A stretch of 64,000 nucleotides of DNA, taken from Allolobophora icterica. Lineage: Eukaryota; Annelida; Clitellata; Crassiclitellata; Lumbricidae. The notes under the pieces are model-generated. The model made no database searches. It was not told the origin of the DNA and worked only from the letters and a program-made list of their open reading frames with translations. The position numbers and the translations under genes were made by a program. Positions 34,217 to 45,801 of the stretch are shown piece after piece. How positions within the stretch are numbered: the first letter of the stretch is position 1; the number at the start of each line of letters is the position of its first letter. Location: the NCBI GenBank assembly GCA_963556255.1, contig OY744604.1, positions 70,477,390 to 70,541,389 of the forward strand, read 5' to 3'.

Positions 34217-35350
34217 CAGGGCGGATTTAGGCATGGTCACCATGTGCTAGTGCACTGGGGCCTCCATCACATAGGGGCCTCCACCCCAAAGGCCCAAGAT
34301 ATTTGTTTGACTTGTGTTTCATAATTGATTATAAAATATTTCAGTAGTGTGCAATGTGCACAGACACAAGTTAACACAAATATCTAAAACTAAGAAACAG
34401 TGAAAAGGTCAGAAGATAGTTTGTCTCGGGCGTGAAATCATGTCAAGTTAGTGAAACTGCGTGTTTTCTTCTTCACAGATTTGGTCACCAGATCCTCAAA
34501 TTTGATCTCATGCAGAATGTCAGCTTCTGTGCTCATCAGAGCCAGGTGGGACTCATTGCCGATCGATTTGCGAAGTCTGTTCTTTATCAGTTTCAGTTTT
34601 GAGAATGAACGTTCCGCACTGCACTCTCGAGAGACATCTTGATCTTTTTCGTCCTTGAATGTGTCCAAAAAGTCAACACCTGCACAAGCTCCTTTCCTAA
34701 GCATGCATCAAGGTCGTCTTTATAGACCTCAACGAGATTCGATATCGCTGCCAGTAGTTCTTGCGATGAAAGTACATCCAGTCTGCGTAGGAAGCCGAAC
34801 CGAGATGAAAATTTATTTAATAAGCTCGTACGCACCAAGCCGATGCTGCAAAGCAGTAACAAAATGATCAATGACTGGTAGAAAGTTCTGTATTCAAAAT
34901 TTATCTAACTGCTTCAACTCCATCCGCGGAATTGTGTGACTAGATTGATCAGCGGGTCAAGTCGTTCTCTCTTCTTAATGTATTCTGTCGTTCCGGATTT
35001 CTTGATGCCTTCTTTCACGTACTCCTTGAACCAACCTCGCTTGGACTTGCTGAACATTTCAGTGATTTCAACACGGCAACAGCGGAATTTAGATCAGCGT
35101 CTTGCTTATGGCATTGGCTCTTTGTAAAATGTCATTCCAGAAGACGGTGTAAATACCGGTCTCAAGCTGACACAGTCGCTAGTTCTAGATTCAATTAGCG
35201 CAGCTCTGCCTTTTGGATAATAATTATGCTGGAGTCGACGCGTAGTGACTCGTTAGCCAGGTTCACTGCAGGCTATCAGGCATCATCCGCGCCTGGCTTG
35301 CGGCGTGCTATGGGCCTCCACCGCAGCGGTGCACTGGGGCCTCTACCCAA
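34217..35350. mobile_element. hAT-related insertion (unit D)
   Basis: Counterpart of 12218 onward in unit B without the two later insertions. It begins CAGGGCGGATTTAGG and contains the transposase fragment at 34438-34870. The right end is not defined because a piggyBac element sits inside its right portion. Confidence 0.55.
34438..34870 (-). pseudogene. hAT transposase C-terminal fragment (unit D)
   Basis: The minus-strand frame gives ECSAERSFSKLKLIKNRLRK and a LMSTEADILHEIKFEDLV end, the hAT dimerisation region. The preceding residues are in another frame, as in unit B. No catalytic core is present. Confidence 0.8.
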
Positions 35351-35355
35351 ATTAA

Positions 35356-36999
35356 CCCTCAGAAGGTTTCGCTACCTTGGCCTACACTCAAGGTCTCGGG
35401 GGTGCAAATGCACCCCAATGTATTCTCGATGTATTTGAATCAATCGAATCATATAATACTATAAATAATTGGAGCACAGACAAAGTGGTTTTATTCAAGT
35501 AAATTCTAAGACAATTTATTACGTCATATGACGTCATGACATGGCGTCAAAGCAACATGTCGAAAAATGTACACTTTTACAGCACAACTATTTGAAAGTT
35601 TTCTGTACAACACAATTGTAACACTGATTAGTGTAAGGCCTACAGATGAGAAAGCAATATTGCAAGATATCCAGTAAGTTTTCCTTATCTACTTTGCACA
35701 CTCATGCACAGCCTATGCAAAGTGCGACTAAATGGTCTGCGCAAGCAAATGAACCACACCTATGACACGTAGTACGCGATTTCTTGTCTTTACTGCGGTC
35801 ACACAGAATGCAATGACCCTGCTTTCTCTTCCTCACAGCATTGTCTGCACCGCCATGGCCATTGTTCTGCTCTTCATAATTGTTTTGTGTCGCATCATCT
35901 CGAGCATCGCCTTGTGATTCATGCTGTTGTTCAATGCATTCATGAATTGTGGTTTTGAGCATGAGTGACAATCCAGGAATACTCAGTCTGGATGTTAGAT
36001 GGTTATAGACCAAATCTTTTCCAAGCTGTTTCAGGAAAAGTCTTCGACGATGTGTTTTCTTTGCATTCCACTGGGGATTCACATGACTCCAGATAACGAA
36101 GGCGTTGACTGCAGAGACATCCAGGATATTGTAAAACAACACCATTGGCCACCTGCGAGACTTTCACTTAGTGGAGTAAGTTTCAACCATTTGATCCAAT
36201 GTGTCCACACCCCCTTTGAACGATTGTAATCGAGTATGATCTCCGGCTTCTTATCTTCACGGTTGGATATCTGAGCATCTTTATGCATGCTGCTTAGCAG
36301 GATGACACTCTTGCCTTTCTTGGGGACATCCGATTATGTTGCCTGTTCATCGTCGAGGGAGGCTTGACGAAACACAGGCTGTGTTCCTGCTATATCCTCA
36401 CCTGAATCTTGCGAGGATCCATCATCGGCCCGCTGCAGCTGCTCCGTGTCACCAACGTTGTCTTCGGAAGAATTTTCTTCACCACAGCTGTCATTATCGG
36501 TATTATTTTCCCGAACTAGAGTGTACTTTGTCTGGGAATCATCACTAAAACTATCTTCACCATCCGATTCTGATGACTGACTTTCTGATTCTAATATAAG
36601 CTTCCTTGCCTGTTCTGCGGTAAAAAATCGAATATTATCTTTTTTTATAGTCGCCATTGTTGTTATCTCTTACAAATATACGCACTTCCTGTCTGGCAAC
36701 AAAGAATATGTAATCTAAGAAAGGAGTCCATAGATATAAAAATGCCAAGTTAGATAATTGACTTATAAATGCCGCAATATAACACATGGGGTGCATTTGC
36801 ACCCCGAGGACCGCAATGTATAAACCTCAAAATTATCAGAAATGTTGAGGGGTACAATTATGGGCAAATATGGTTAAGTGCATCCTCATAAATAAGGAAA
36901 AGTCATAAAATGTAGGCGTCATATCATGAGTCCTTCTGGGCGAAACAAAGGAACAAAGTGTGACTAGGGGTGCAAATGCACCCCAAGAACGGCACAGGG
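35356..36999 (-). mobile_element. piggyBac-type element, internally deleted, 1644 bp
   Basis: The element starts CCCTCAGAAGG directly after TTAA (35352-35355) and ends GCACAGGG before TTA. CCCT ends and a TTAA target are piggyBac hallmarks, and the right TTAA has lost its last A. Subterminal GGGGTGCAAATGCACCCC words occur near both ends (about 35397-35415, 36788-36805 inverted, and 36967-36985). Unit B shows the unfilled GTTAATACGGCCG near 15970-15985. Confidence 0.88.
35702..36657 (-). pseudogene. piggyBac transposase remnants
   Basis: Three minus-strand pieces are visible. The N-terminal piece (36657-36334) is acidic and serine-rich, with an FFTAEQARKLILESES start typical of the family. 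The middle piece (36288-36145) contains KPEIILDYNRSKG, corresponding to the third catalytic Asp region. The C-terminal piece (36145-35702) has LDVSAVNAFVIW, a basic region, and a Cys-rich CILCDRSKDKK..C.RCG..AC finger-like end. Most of the catalytic core between the first two pieces is deleted and the frames are broken. Confidence 0.88.
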
Positions 37000-37014
37000 T
37001 TACGGCCGTGTAGC

Positions 37015-37097
37015 TATAGAGCCAATTCACGCGAGTGAATTGGCTCTATAGCCAATTCACTCGCCAATTGGCTATAGAGCCAATTGGCGAGTGAATT
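37015..37097. repeat. Two adjacent perfect inverted repeats
   Basis: 37015-37030 and 37035-37050 form 16-bp perfect arms with a 4-nt loop. 37054-37073 and 37078-37097 form 20-bp perfect arms with loop ATAG. Both are permutations of the ancestral TATAGAGCCAATTCACGCGA sequence, which in units A and B occurs once. Confidence 0.95.
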
Positions 37098-37504
37098 TTG
37101 CTCGCCAATTGGCGAGAAAAATATCAATGTGAGAAAATTTGAAAATGAATGTTATTTCTGATGTCTTGTGGATATATGAAACCATGTGTTGTTTTGCATT
37201 CTATAATTTTATATCTACTTTTCTGCTTGAGAATTTTCTTCTCTGTTGGCAATAAAGATGCGAAGGCCTATGTATAAAAATTCGTCTTGGGGCCAATTCA
37301 ATAATCAGCAGCTTTCTAAAACCACAATCTTCCTTGTCACTCTAGCAGCACGCTGTCTCCCTGACCTGATCCAGGATTCTGACCTGGTGCCTAAACTGAT
37401 CTTAGACTCTTGAATCCTACAGACCCAATTTGATAGTGCGCTGGTGTCTATGCTGGTCTCCGTTAAGCAGCTTTTGTATTGCACTGAAAAATTTCGGAGA
37501 TTTT

Positions 37505-37670
37505 GAATACATTACATAGTTCAATTCAATTCAATTTATATTGGTAACCAAGCATTAAACAATAAACGAAGCACGTAATGCTTATTCGAGTAACATGATG
37601 TGGCCACTCATAGACCCCAAAGGGGTCATAGTCCACGCTACCAGGGCCACCTGGGTAGCAATACAATTAG
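37505..37670 (-). repeat. LINE/SINE-like 3' end, unit D copy
   Basis: Same block as 2495-2660 and 16255-16420. Confidence 0.45.
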
Positions 37671-39330
37671 ATTACAAGCAGTCGCTGTAACATCAATAAA
37701 CAGGTAACTGCAATATTAAACCATGTGGTTTAGTAATATTAAACGTAGGCCCTATAACATATAACATTGAGATATTAAACTTAACTAAAAAACTTTGCAT
37801 CGCACCTTACTTAAGACTATGATAGCTACAATTGTTTAATCCTTTTTCTTTCTTTTGGAGGTATTATTGTGTTTCTCTGTAGTATAAAGAAACATATACC
37901 GGAGGTAATTTAATTGTGACCATCGGGTACAAAGGATCGTAATTTTCGCTTAAACGACCATAGGCCAGGTAACTGTCGAATTAGAAGTAGTGGTATTTCG
38001 TTTCCCATTTGGAGGCCCCAGTAAATCGCATGAAGAATAACCGGGTATTCGTATAACCATAGGGCTGGTAAAAGTTACATAAATTCTTTGTTTGGTAAGA
38101 ATGGAGGTCAGTGGTGCGGTAGAAGAATTTATTGTACACCAGTGGTAATAAGCGGTACATATCGGTACATAAACTATCCTATATGCATACGCGTTACCTG
38201 ATCAATTTTTAATAGCTTATATTTTTAAATTTCTGTTATGTATGGGGTACATAGAAAATGTTGATCGATCATTCTGCTGTTCACTTATGACAGCGCCATC
38301 TTACAAAAAGACTTACACCTGGAAGTCTTAGTTTTCTTTTCAAAACATCCAATTTTATTTCTTATAAATTTACATTTAATTTGAATTTCATTTATTTTGG
38401 CATCGATATTAAAAGTTCCACTGATAAAGATCATAACAACATTGTTAGCTCATTTAAGTTAAATTGTCGCTAGTGAAGACAGTTTCATGAAACCTTAGCT
38501 CTCTATCTCAGTCTATTTGCGCCACGACATACCTTTAGAATAGTAATTAAAAAATTTAAAGTGAAAAGAGTATTGAAAGAAGTTAAGAACGCTGAAACAT
38601 TCGAGAAGACTGTATACTCGGGAAATGTGAGCTCCAAAGGCCGTGAATGTTAAGTCTCAGTCAATGGCTGTTCTTGCTCTGATGGAAATTACAACTAGTC
38701 TTTATGTAGGCGACGAGAAACAGTCTTAAACAGCATACAAGACAATATTTATAAATAAACATAGCCTAATTATCGATACGAGTCTACGATCTACCATGGT
38801 TTTTTCATGTGTATCATTCATCAGATCTATACTCTAAGAACTTCTGTAGCGCCATTATAATAAAACACAAGGCATCCATCGATGGTCGAGTAATTGGCCA
38901 TCAATAGTATTAAAGCTAGCAGATTACGATTACATTTGATGTTTTGTGTGCGGTCTGGTTTTGAATCACGCTGCATTACGTGAATTTTATAATAAGTTTT
39001 TAGGTAACACAATCTGTAACTCGCAACTATTCTCCGTCGTTGGATGACTTCTTGTGTGTGCCAACCTCTGAAGTGATCAGACAACTTCAACTCTTGGCAT
39101 ACTTGACGGCTGTTGACCTCAAACTCACTGCTCAACTCTGTTATTCTTATGGGCCACACAATGCCAGTGAAATGCGTGAGGGTTGATAGATAAAGAATTT
39201 TTAAGGAAAATTAATAATGGTAAATGAGCTGCAAAATTTTAAAGGAAGTGACATTTTGAGGAATCAGGGAGGAGATCGCTCCAGAGTTGACGTGCAGTGT
39301 GTTTAATTGATGTACTGGAAAATTTGAGAT
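37671..39330. other. Distal paralogous unit block, copy D
   Basis: From about 38270 this matches 4440-6120 (unit A) and 27480-28400 (unit C). 37671-38270 was not matched to anything. No gene was recognised. Confidence 0.5.
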
Positions 39331-39600
39331 AAGAAATGCCTGAGAATGGGAAAGAGTGACCGAAGAGGATCGATTAGCGAGTGGTGGCTGGATGATGAAG
39401 AGTTCGCGAATGTATTCGGGTTAGAAGTATTGGAAAGAGCGGTAGGTATAATTATTTTCGGAATGTCAGTTTTGTATGAGCGCCAGACGCTTTACTTGGA
39501 TGGATTCAAGGGTGATTCAAGCAAGCTTGGAGTGGACAATGGAGGGAGCGATATCTATAGTATCGGCAGTTTTAAAGTTAAGAATGGATAAACGGATAAT
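39331..39600 (-). pseudogene. LINE RT C-terminal relic (minus)
   Basis: The minus strand reads LNFKTADTIDIAPSIVHSKL, then ESIQVKRLALIQN, matching the LDLKTAY and KSTQIKRLQLIQN pattern of the relic at 62490-62760. A stretch between is deleted and stops are present. Confidence 0.7.
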
Positions 39601-40334
39601 GATACAAGAACACGGATATCTGGTTATGTAAGCTTTTAACTTTCGGCTAGAGGTTTAATGTGTTTAAATTAAGCAAAGTGGAGCTGTGATTCAAACGGAT
39701 ATGTTGTTTGTATTCGCCGGAATACGTTGAGTGGCATCTCAGTCGGTGGTCGACATGTCCTATAGCGAGGCAGTCCGCGACGGACTACAGCGCTTCAGGT
39801 GAAAGCCTCTTTCAAATAAACCAATATATTTAAACAATTTTTCAGCACGCGACATAATCATCTTAACTGAAATCTGCTTTAGCCTTTGGGTCGGCCTTTT
39901 ACGTCGCCGAGTATTTGAAACAGAGAAACAGCCTGCGCGCTTTTCGTTTTTACATGATTATAGGTACCTTCAAAGCATATGCCACAAATCATTGAATTTC
40001 TGTAATATGGAACCTGTATTGCTTGTAGCCTTTCGAGCCCATTCAATAACGCTTGTTAGGAAACACGGAGAACTTATTTTTGCAGCTTGAAGCGTAAACT
40101 ACTGAAAGCTTATTTCATTTCCAGCACTGAATATAAGAAAGAATGGTGTAGCGCTTTGAGGCTTGATGTATATATATATAATGCCACAAATTACATTTAG
40201 AAGACAATGAGTCGGCTATCGCTAGAGGGCCAAACAACTACTCTAGTTAATTAAACTACTGTTTTCGGTAAACATGGTAACAACTGCTTCCGTTGTACAA
40301 AGCAGACATACGTTTGTCTGCGATACTTTTTGTC
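39601..40334. other. 3' flank of locus E, no gene
   Basis: Contains diverged copies of the 3' flank seen at 7770-8680 and 29880-30150, for example the TTGAAACAGA word near 39917 and the stretch before the tail at 40250-40334. No gene is present. Confidence 0.5.
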
Positions 40335-40545
40335 TCATACTGGACGTGTCATTTGTAAAGCCGTTGAGCTTCCAATGACGCCTATGACGCTCGTGATATT
40401 TTCAGTGTTCTCCAGGCGTCGTCTGTTGCACAGCTTCTGGCGTAGATACCTTTTCACTGGATCCAAGTTAGCGGCGTAGATGAACGGATTGAGACAGACG
40501 TTCAAGAAGGCGAGAAACACTGTTACGTAGCGGCCATTTGAAGTA
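40335..40545 (-). pseudogene. Partial extra GPCR exon 2 (TM7 to C-tail)
   Basis: The minus strand encodes FLAFLNVCLNPFIYAANLDP, the helix 8 region, and a C-tail ending in a stop at 40335, with the frame intact. It stops abruptly at about 40545 within the extracellular loop 3 codons; TM6 and the splice acceptor are missing. The adjacent foldback element (from 40591) probably marks the break. The sequence is closest to locus E exon 2 (41616-41980), so it is a local exon duplication. It could in principle act as an alternative 3' end only if TM6 were supplied elsewhere, which is unlikely. Confidence 0.82.
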
Positions 40546-40590
40546 GGCCCTATATTTGTAACAAAGTAGGATAGTAATTCTTTAAATGGT

Positions 40591-41555
40591 GTACGGACTT
40601 TCGCTCATAGGACGATCGCTCATAGGACGATCTCTCATAGGACTATCGCTCATAGGGACTATCGCTCATACGGACCATACATACATATAAGCATAAAAGT
40701 AGGGACGCGAGCAATTAACTTCTTATTAACTAGTAGATAGTTTTGAAGTATAGGCACGTCAAAGTAGGGACATTTCAGAAATATTTGTTAAGTCATTTGG
40801 AATATTTGATAAGTTTTATAATTGGTAGCCAATTGGAAGTGTAGTTAATAATTGCTGGCTAATTGGAAGCTAATTGCTAGCTAATTGGAAGTTTATCTAA
40901 TAATTGCTAGCTAATTGGAAGTTTATTACTCGCGTCCTACTTTGATGCGCATATATATTAGAAATAATGAAGTAACATCTTAAGGAGTGGAAAGTTACGA
41001 TAACACTGGCATTCTTACGTATCGAAGTGGTTCGCTCTCTAAGCGTAGTGGTTTTCTTTCTTAGCGTATTGAGCAATCTTCTAGAGTTTTTATGTATAAT
41101 TTGCATTTACGTGCTATTTCTTTCTTATCGATCGCATTAAATGGATCCATAAACTATGGTCTCAGTGTATTATCGATAACTGTACTTTTCTATGGTCATA
41201 TGAGCGATAGTCCTATGAGCGATAGTCCCTATGAGCGATAGTCCCTATGAGCGATCGTCCCTATGAGCGATAGTCCTATGAGCGATCGTCCTATGGACGA
41301 TCGTCCTATGACCGATCGTCCTATGACCGATCGTCTTATGTGCGATCGTCCTTATGAGCGATAGTCCCTATGAACGATCGTCCTATGAGCGATCGTCCTG
41401 TGAGCGATCGTCCTATGAGCGATTGTCCTATGAGCGATCGTCCTATGAGCGATCGTCCCTATGAGCGATCGGCCCTATGAGCGATTAATCTATGAGCGAC
41501 CGTCCTATGAGCGATCGTCCTATGAGCGATTGTCCTAGACTTAGGACAATCGCTT
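40591..41555. mobile_element. Foldback-like element with 15-bp tandem units at both ends
   Basis: The left end has about five GCTCATAGGACGATC units (40602-40675). The right end has about 22 units of ATGAGCGATCGTCCT, its reverse complement (41199-41540). The interior of about 520 bp is non-coding and has its own GCTAATTGGAAG tandem (about 40855-40925). Inverted termini made of short satellite units fit foldback-type DNA elements. No target duplication was identified. Confidence 0.65.
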
Positions 41556-41615
41556 TTAAATACAGTAATAATTGCGGTAGAAAACATACATGTTCTTGTC
41601 AGCAATGCTTTGAAC

Positions 41616-41980
41616 TCAAGTAATACTGTGATCTCTCATATGTGCGGCCGTGTTAAGGACAGTGGCAACAGTTTCATCGCTCGCTTGATGTCGTTCGTGG
41701 CAGAGCTTCTGACGTAGATACTTTTTCACTGGATCCAAGTTAGCTGCGTAGATGAACGGATTGAGACAGACGTTCAAGAAAGCAAGGAACACCGTAACGT
41801 AGCGGCCATTTGAAGTGAAAATCTTTAGAATGTGCAGATTATAGAGAAAGAAATAGATGCGATTTGGTAACCAACAGAGAACGAAACAAATCGAGATGAT
41901 GAGAAAAGTTTTGATGACGTTCATTTGGGTTTTCATGGCCGTCTGTTGAGCAGCGCTCTTCATCATGTTGTTGAAGTTAA
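41616..41980 (-). CDS. GPCR locus E, exon 2 (TM6-TM7, C-tail)
   Basis: The acceptor TATGTGTAG is followed by the split valine and NFNNMMKSAAQQ. TM6 carries FVLCWLPNRIY and TM7 carries NVCLNPFIYA, followed by LDPVKKYL. The last about 20 residues differ from the other copies: the VINVIGN-type tail is replaced by a TAAHMRDHS-type end, possibly through a frame change near the stop. The rest is intact. With exon 1 it predicts about 323 residues. Confidence 0.9.
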
Positions 41981-43497
41981 CTACACATAGACACAGAAAA
42001 TCATTCAATGCACGTTGTACGATAATTCTTCTATGAAACTTAGACTTCTTCTGCTTGGAGTGCGATCAAAACGCAAAAGGAAACAGTTATAAGACAGCAA
42101 CATACATATAAAGCAGCAATAGAAGGTCATTTTGGACAGCTGATTAAGTAGGGGGCAATCATAAAACTTTAATGGTTGACCTTGAAAAAAACGGGTTAGA
42201 TCCCTGTTCTGAGAAAAATTGGACTAAATTTAGGCATCTAAAGTGGTAAATGCATGAAAAAGGATAATGCAGAGCTTCACGAAGAGAAGTTTGTTGATAG
42301 CGATATAATCTGTGGTGATGACGTTGTTGTTGATGATGAGGATGATGATGATGATGATAATAATGATGATGACGATGACGACAGTGATGACGATTAAGTC
42401 TTATTGCAATTATGTTGTTGATAATAACAATTATAGACGTTTAGATATAATTTAATTTGCAGCAACTACACATAAGCTTACGTATGTTATTTCTGCGATG
42501 TCACAAAAATATGACTCAATCAGGCCAAATGCCCCGTACATAATACACAAACTACGACATTTCTATTCGGTCTAGCATGAACCAGACGAATCATATCGAC
42601 TTTATCATTTAAGAGAATCTGACGTATTCTAGGTGAGTGTTTCTGTTCTAGAGGCCATTCTAGGTGAATGTAGGCTACTCTAGGTGAGTGCTTCTGTTCT
42701 ATAGGCCATTCTAGGTGAGTGTATTCTAGGCGAGTGTTTCTGTTCTCTAGGCCATAGGTTAATCTCATAAGGGCCGTACCCGAGATAATGCCGGTCTTAT
42801 TCTAGACATTGCAAAGCTGGATTTTAAGTATGCCTCGCTTTACCTCTCTGGTCGCTCGGACTCGGATCTCCAATGGACAGCAATATCTGGACAACCCCTC
42901 GGATACGACTCAGCACTCGTGAATATGTTAGCGCTTTGCGCTTGGCTTTAGAGCAGCTTTTTAGAAATTTCGAGTATACGACTACGAAGTATTTCAACGT
43001 GGCCTTGCTAAATCGTGTTTCAGTAGTTTGAACTGTTTGTTCATATTCAAGTACCTTTAATAGCTAGATTCGACGCTGGTGTTTAGTTATTCCAGGAACT
43101 TTACTCAATTATGCACTGTGGCATCTACCATGCTATAGCATCACTGTGATGATTAAGTAACTTTCTAAGTGCGGTCTCTAAAGCGATCAAGTAATATTGC
43201 GATCTTTCTCATGGCCGAATAAAATTTACGTCGAAGGACTTGTCAGTTGGTCTTGGTTATGCTAAGTCAAAACTGCAAGAGCTGGTTTGCTGGGTTAGTT
43301 TAAATGGTAGTTCTAAACACCGGAGATATTAATTTCTTACTTGAACACCACAAATCTCTAGCTTATGTAATACTTAATTATTTTATTGATTAATTTTAAA
43401 ACAGTTGCATTAACTTAATTTCTAGCAATTTAATAGACCTATTTTGCTCCTTTTAATCTGATATACATACAGTATGTCTGAATTTCGAGACACGTAC
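41981..43497 (-). other. Intron of GPCR locus E (1517 bp)
   Basis: A phase-1 intron. It contains a GAT-rich microsatellite (42330-42395) and a minisatellite at about 42625-42765 built on TTCTAGGTGAGTG and CTTCTGTTCTATAGGCCA words. Near 42850-42950 there is a segment shared with about 55190-55290. No gene is inside. Confidence 0.75.
42625..42765. repeat. Minisatellite in locus E intron
   Basis: About three to four imperfect units combining CTAGGTGAGTGTTTCTGTTC and AGGCCATT words. Unit length varies. Confidence 0.7.
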
Positions 43498-44104
43498 CTG
43501 GAATAGTGCGTTTGCTGGTGACCTTCAGTATTCGTGAATAGCAGAACAACAAGACCATGAACGGCAAAATGAAGTTGACCAAAAACTTGTAGATTGCGAA
43601 AGCTTTGGCATTTATAGCAGCCGGCCAACTAGCGTAAGTCAGACATTGACGACCTACGACGGACGTGGTTAGCAAACTAATGACTGCGGTTAAAACCACG
43701 TCAAAGTTTACCCACGTCAAGGCAATCGCCACAAAGCACATCCACGGACGAAAGTGTCTCTTGTGGAATACCGCGTGAACAATTTTCACGTATCTTTCCA
43801 AAGACAAGACGACAAGATTGGCTGTGGAACAACCCAGGAAATACCATACCATCCCTTCGGCGGTTAGAGCTTTGCAGAGAGCCATTCCAATAGTAATGCT
43901 GTAATCAATGTCAAATAACTTAACGACGTAGCAGATTACAAGCTGTAAACAGCAGATGAAATCCAGAATCATCTGATTGAAAACGATGGCCATCTCAGTC
44001 TTTCGTGCTTTCGACTGTGCAAGAATTAGAAGCATTAAAAGATTCGCAATCCCGCCAATGATCCCGATCGCGACAACTGACGCCTCGAAAGCAACCATTT
44101 TCAC
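43498..44104 (-). CDS. GPCR locus E, exon 1 (TM1-TM5)
   Basis: Encodes 202 residues. The first ATG gives MKMVAFEAS; the second ATG at 44098 matches the start of the other copies and may be the real one. TM1 has GIIGGIANLLML, TM2 ILDFICC, TM3 ends in LERYVKIVH, TM4 has LTWVN, loop 2 has GRQCLTY, and TM5 FILPFMVLLFCYSR. It is more diverged from B and D than C is. The donor G|GTACGT is at 43498. The frame is intact. Confidence 0.92.
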
Positions 44105-44411
44105 AATATTCCCAATTATTTGTATTCAAACGGAACTTTATTAAAAAGCAATATTGCAACTGAAAGGTTTCAAGCGCAGATTTGATAAATTACGTGTGTT
44201 GATACAACCAAATACTAGTAAATGTGCTAGTTTAGGCCTGGAAGTACTGCTGTCAGCCGAGTATAATACTGGCAAACTGACTGCATTATAAAGAGTACAG
44301 CCATTGGTGTGTGCGGCGCATGCCCTCAATTATGTACATGAGAGGCGCATGCGCACTCTCTTCCAGGCAGTAAAATGGCTTTCTATATGACGCTTTGTTT
44401 CCCATTTCCTT

Positions 44412-44450
44412 GCCTTGTTTATTAGGCACGCGTTAAAGTTATTATGGCTT
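44412..44450 (-). promoter_or_regulatory. Conserved upstream block, locus E copy
   Basis: 308 bases upstream of the first ATG. It keeps TTGTTTATTAGGCACGCGTT and ATTATGGCTT on the plus strand; this version is closest to copy A. The flank beyond it no longer aligns with the other units. Confidence 0.42.
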
Positions 44451-44469
44451 ATATAACTATCTTTTATGG

Positions 44470-45801
44470 CTAAGCCTTACGTGGACTTTCATGTGTTGCA
44501 TGCTTCTTGCTTCATCTCTCGTCTCTCTAAAACAATGGAACGTGTTATTGAGGAAATGACCTAAACTGTAGGAGTAAGTTTTACACATTAGGAGGTTGAA
44601 GAAAATCGCAAACACCCTTTAAGATATATTGAACCATGCAAACATTCGTGTTTTTACCTATCTAATAGTGTGGATCGTGTCATTGTTCAAGCAAATGTCT
44701 ATTTTGCATCGCTATTGTTCAGACATACACATTTATCGAACAGAACATGTCTAAAATTCCTCAGTGCTTCTAAATAGTCCGTTGTTTTCCTTAAACCTTC
44801 CTCCACTTTCTCAAATTTTCATCCGGTATTCTGGGTCCGGAAATCATTGAAGTTGCCTTCCTCTAGTTTTGTTTCTGCTGCCTGTTTGTAGGGACCTTGA
44901 AATAAACCGTACTTTTTGTCATCTTGAATCAATAAATTCCTGCCATCTTACCCGAGATAGTTGGGTATCGTCCATTGTATTTGAAATAAGTCTTCTTCTT
45001 TGAAAATCAAAATAATCTAGTAGTAGATATTATCGCCGTCAATGATACTTTGTTGAAATCGTCTTATACACCTTTCTTCATGTTGAACATAATAGCTCCG
45101 TCATTTTCTATCCTAGATCAACTCTGGCCGGTTGAACTTGATGGTGGAATTGCTTTCCTTGAAAAGTCACACTAAAACTTGTTCGCTTCACTTCATTTAC
45201 CCCAACGCCGAAGCAAATTCTTCTTTCTTTATTGCTACCTTGTAAATCAACGCCTGGTACCCATGTCAATGTTAATAGTCCTCTCTCTATATATTTCGTT
45301 TCTGAGTTTTCAGAGAATTCTTGTCACTCCTTAATTTGTTGTTTCTTCTCATTCTGAACTTATTTTATTATGAACGACTTCGATATTCACGCGGAAACTG
45401 TGAACAATGTTTCACAACAGTTTCTAAATCTCCTTTTCATCATATGCAGACAGCAGATGCAGCGCACCTCCATTCTAGCTCACGATTTGGATCAGACATT
45501 TGGTCTCTTTCTTCACTCTTCTTCTAACTCTTCCGCTGTCAAAAATATATCTGCGTCTGAGTCCTATTTCCCGACCACACTGCCATTGATGTGGAGTTTC
45601 TGCCAGGATGATGCCTGCGCAGGCGGCTTCAAAGGTATCTGAGATGCTTCCAATTACCTTCTCATTTCCTCGAATTTGGAAGCCACTATCGTGATGTTCG
45701 TAAACTTTACCTGAGCATCCAAAACCATGTATACTCGTCTTATATCGTCCTTGAAGGTTCGTCTTTTACGAAGCTGCGATTGCAGGCTCTCAGTTAGTCA
45801 G
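44470..45801. other. No gene recognised
   Basis: Several medium-length frames exist on both strands, and the composition from 44800 to 45750 is less AT-rich than neutral flank. I found no known domain. A decayed coding element on the minus strand is possible but unsupported. Confidence 0.4.

Larger units (their letters stand above)
29685..35350. repeat. Segmental duplication, copy 2 (locus D)
   Basis: Partner of 8205-14655. The left boundary is near the shared CAACCGTA.ACGTTAAG word (about 8202 and 29682). The block keeps the intact version of the receptor and the empty sites of the elements found in copy 1. It has its own additions: the MITE at 33361-33526 and the piggyBac element at 35356-36999. 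Confidence 0.85.

Noticed and set aside
41199..41540. Possible CRISPR-like repeat array
   Set aside because: Units of 15-16 bp are contiguous without spacers, the context is animal nuclear DNA, and an inverted counterpart lies on the left. It is a foldback or minisatellite structure.
40591..41555. Simple insertion of the foldback element into one exon 2 as the sole explanation for the split
   Set aside because: The right side resumes with a complete exon 2 and its own C-tail, so an exon duplication is also needed.
45370..45642. 90-codon plus-strand frame with Asn/Ser-rich product
   Set aside because: No recognisable domain, start context or partner exon; possibly part of a decayed element on the other strand.
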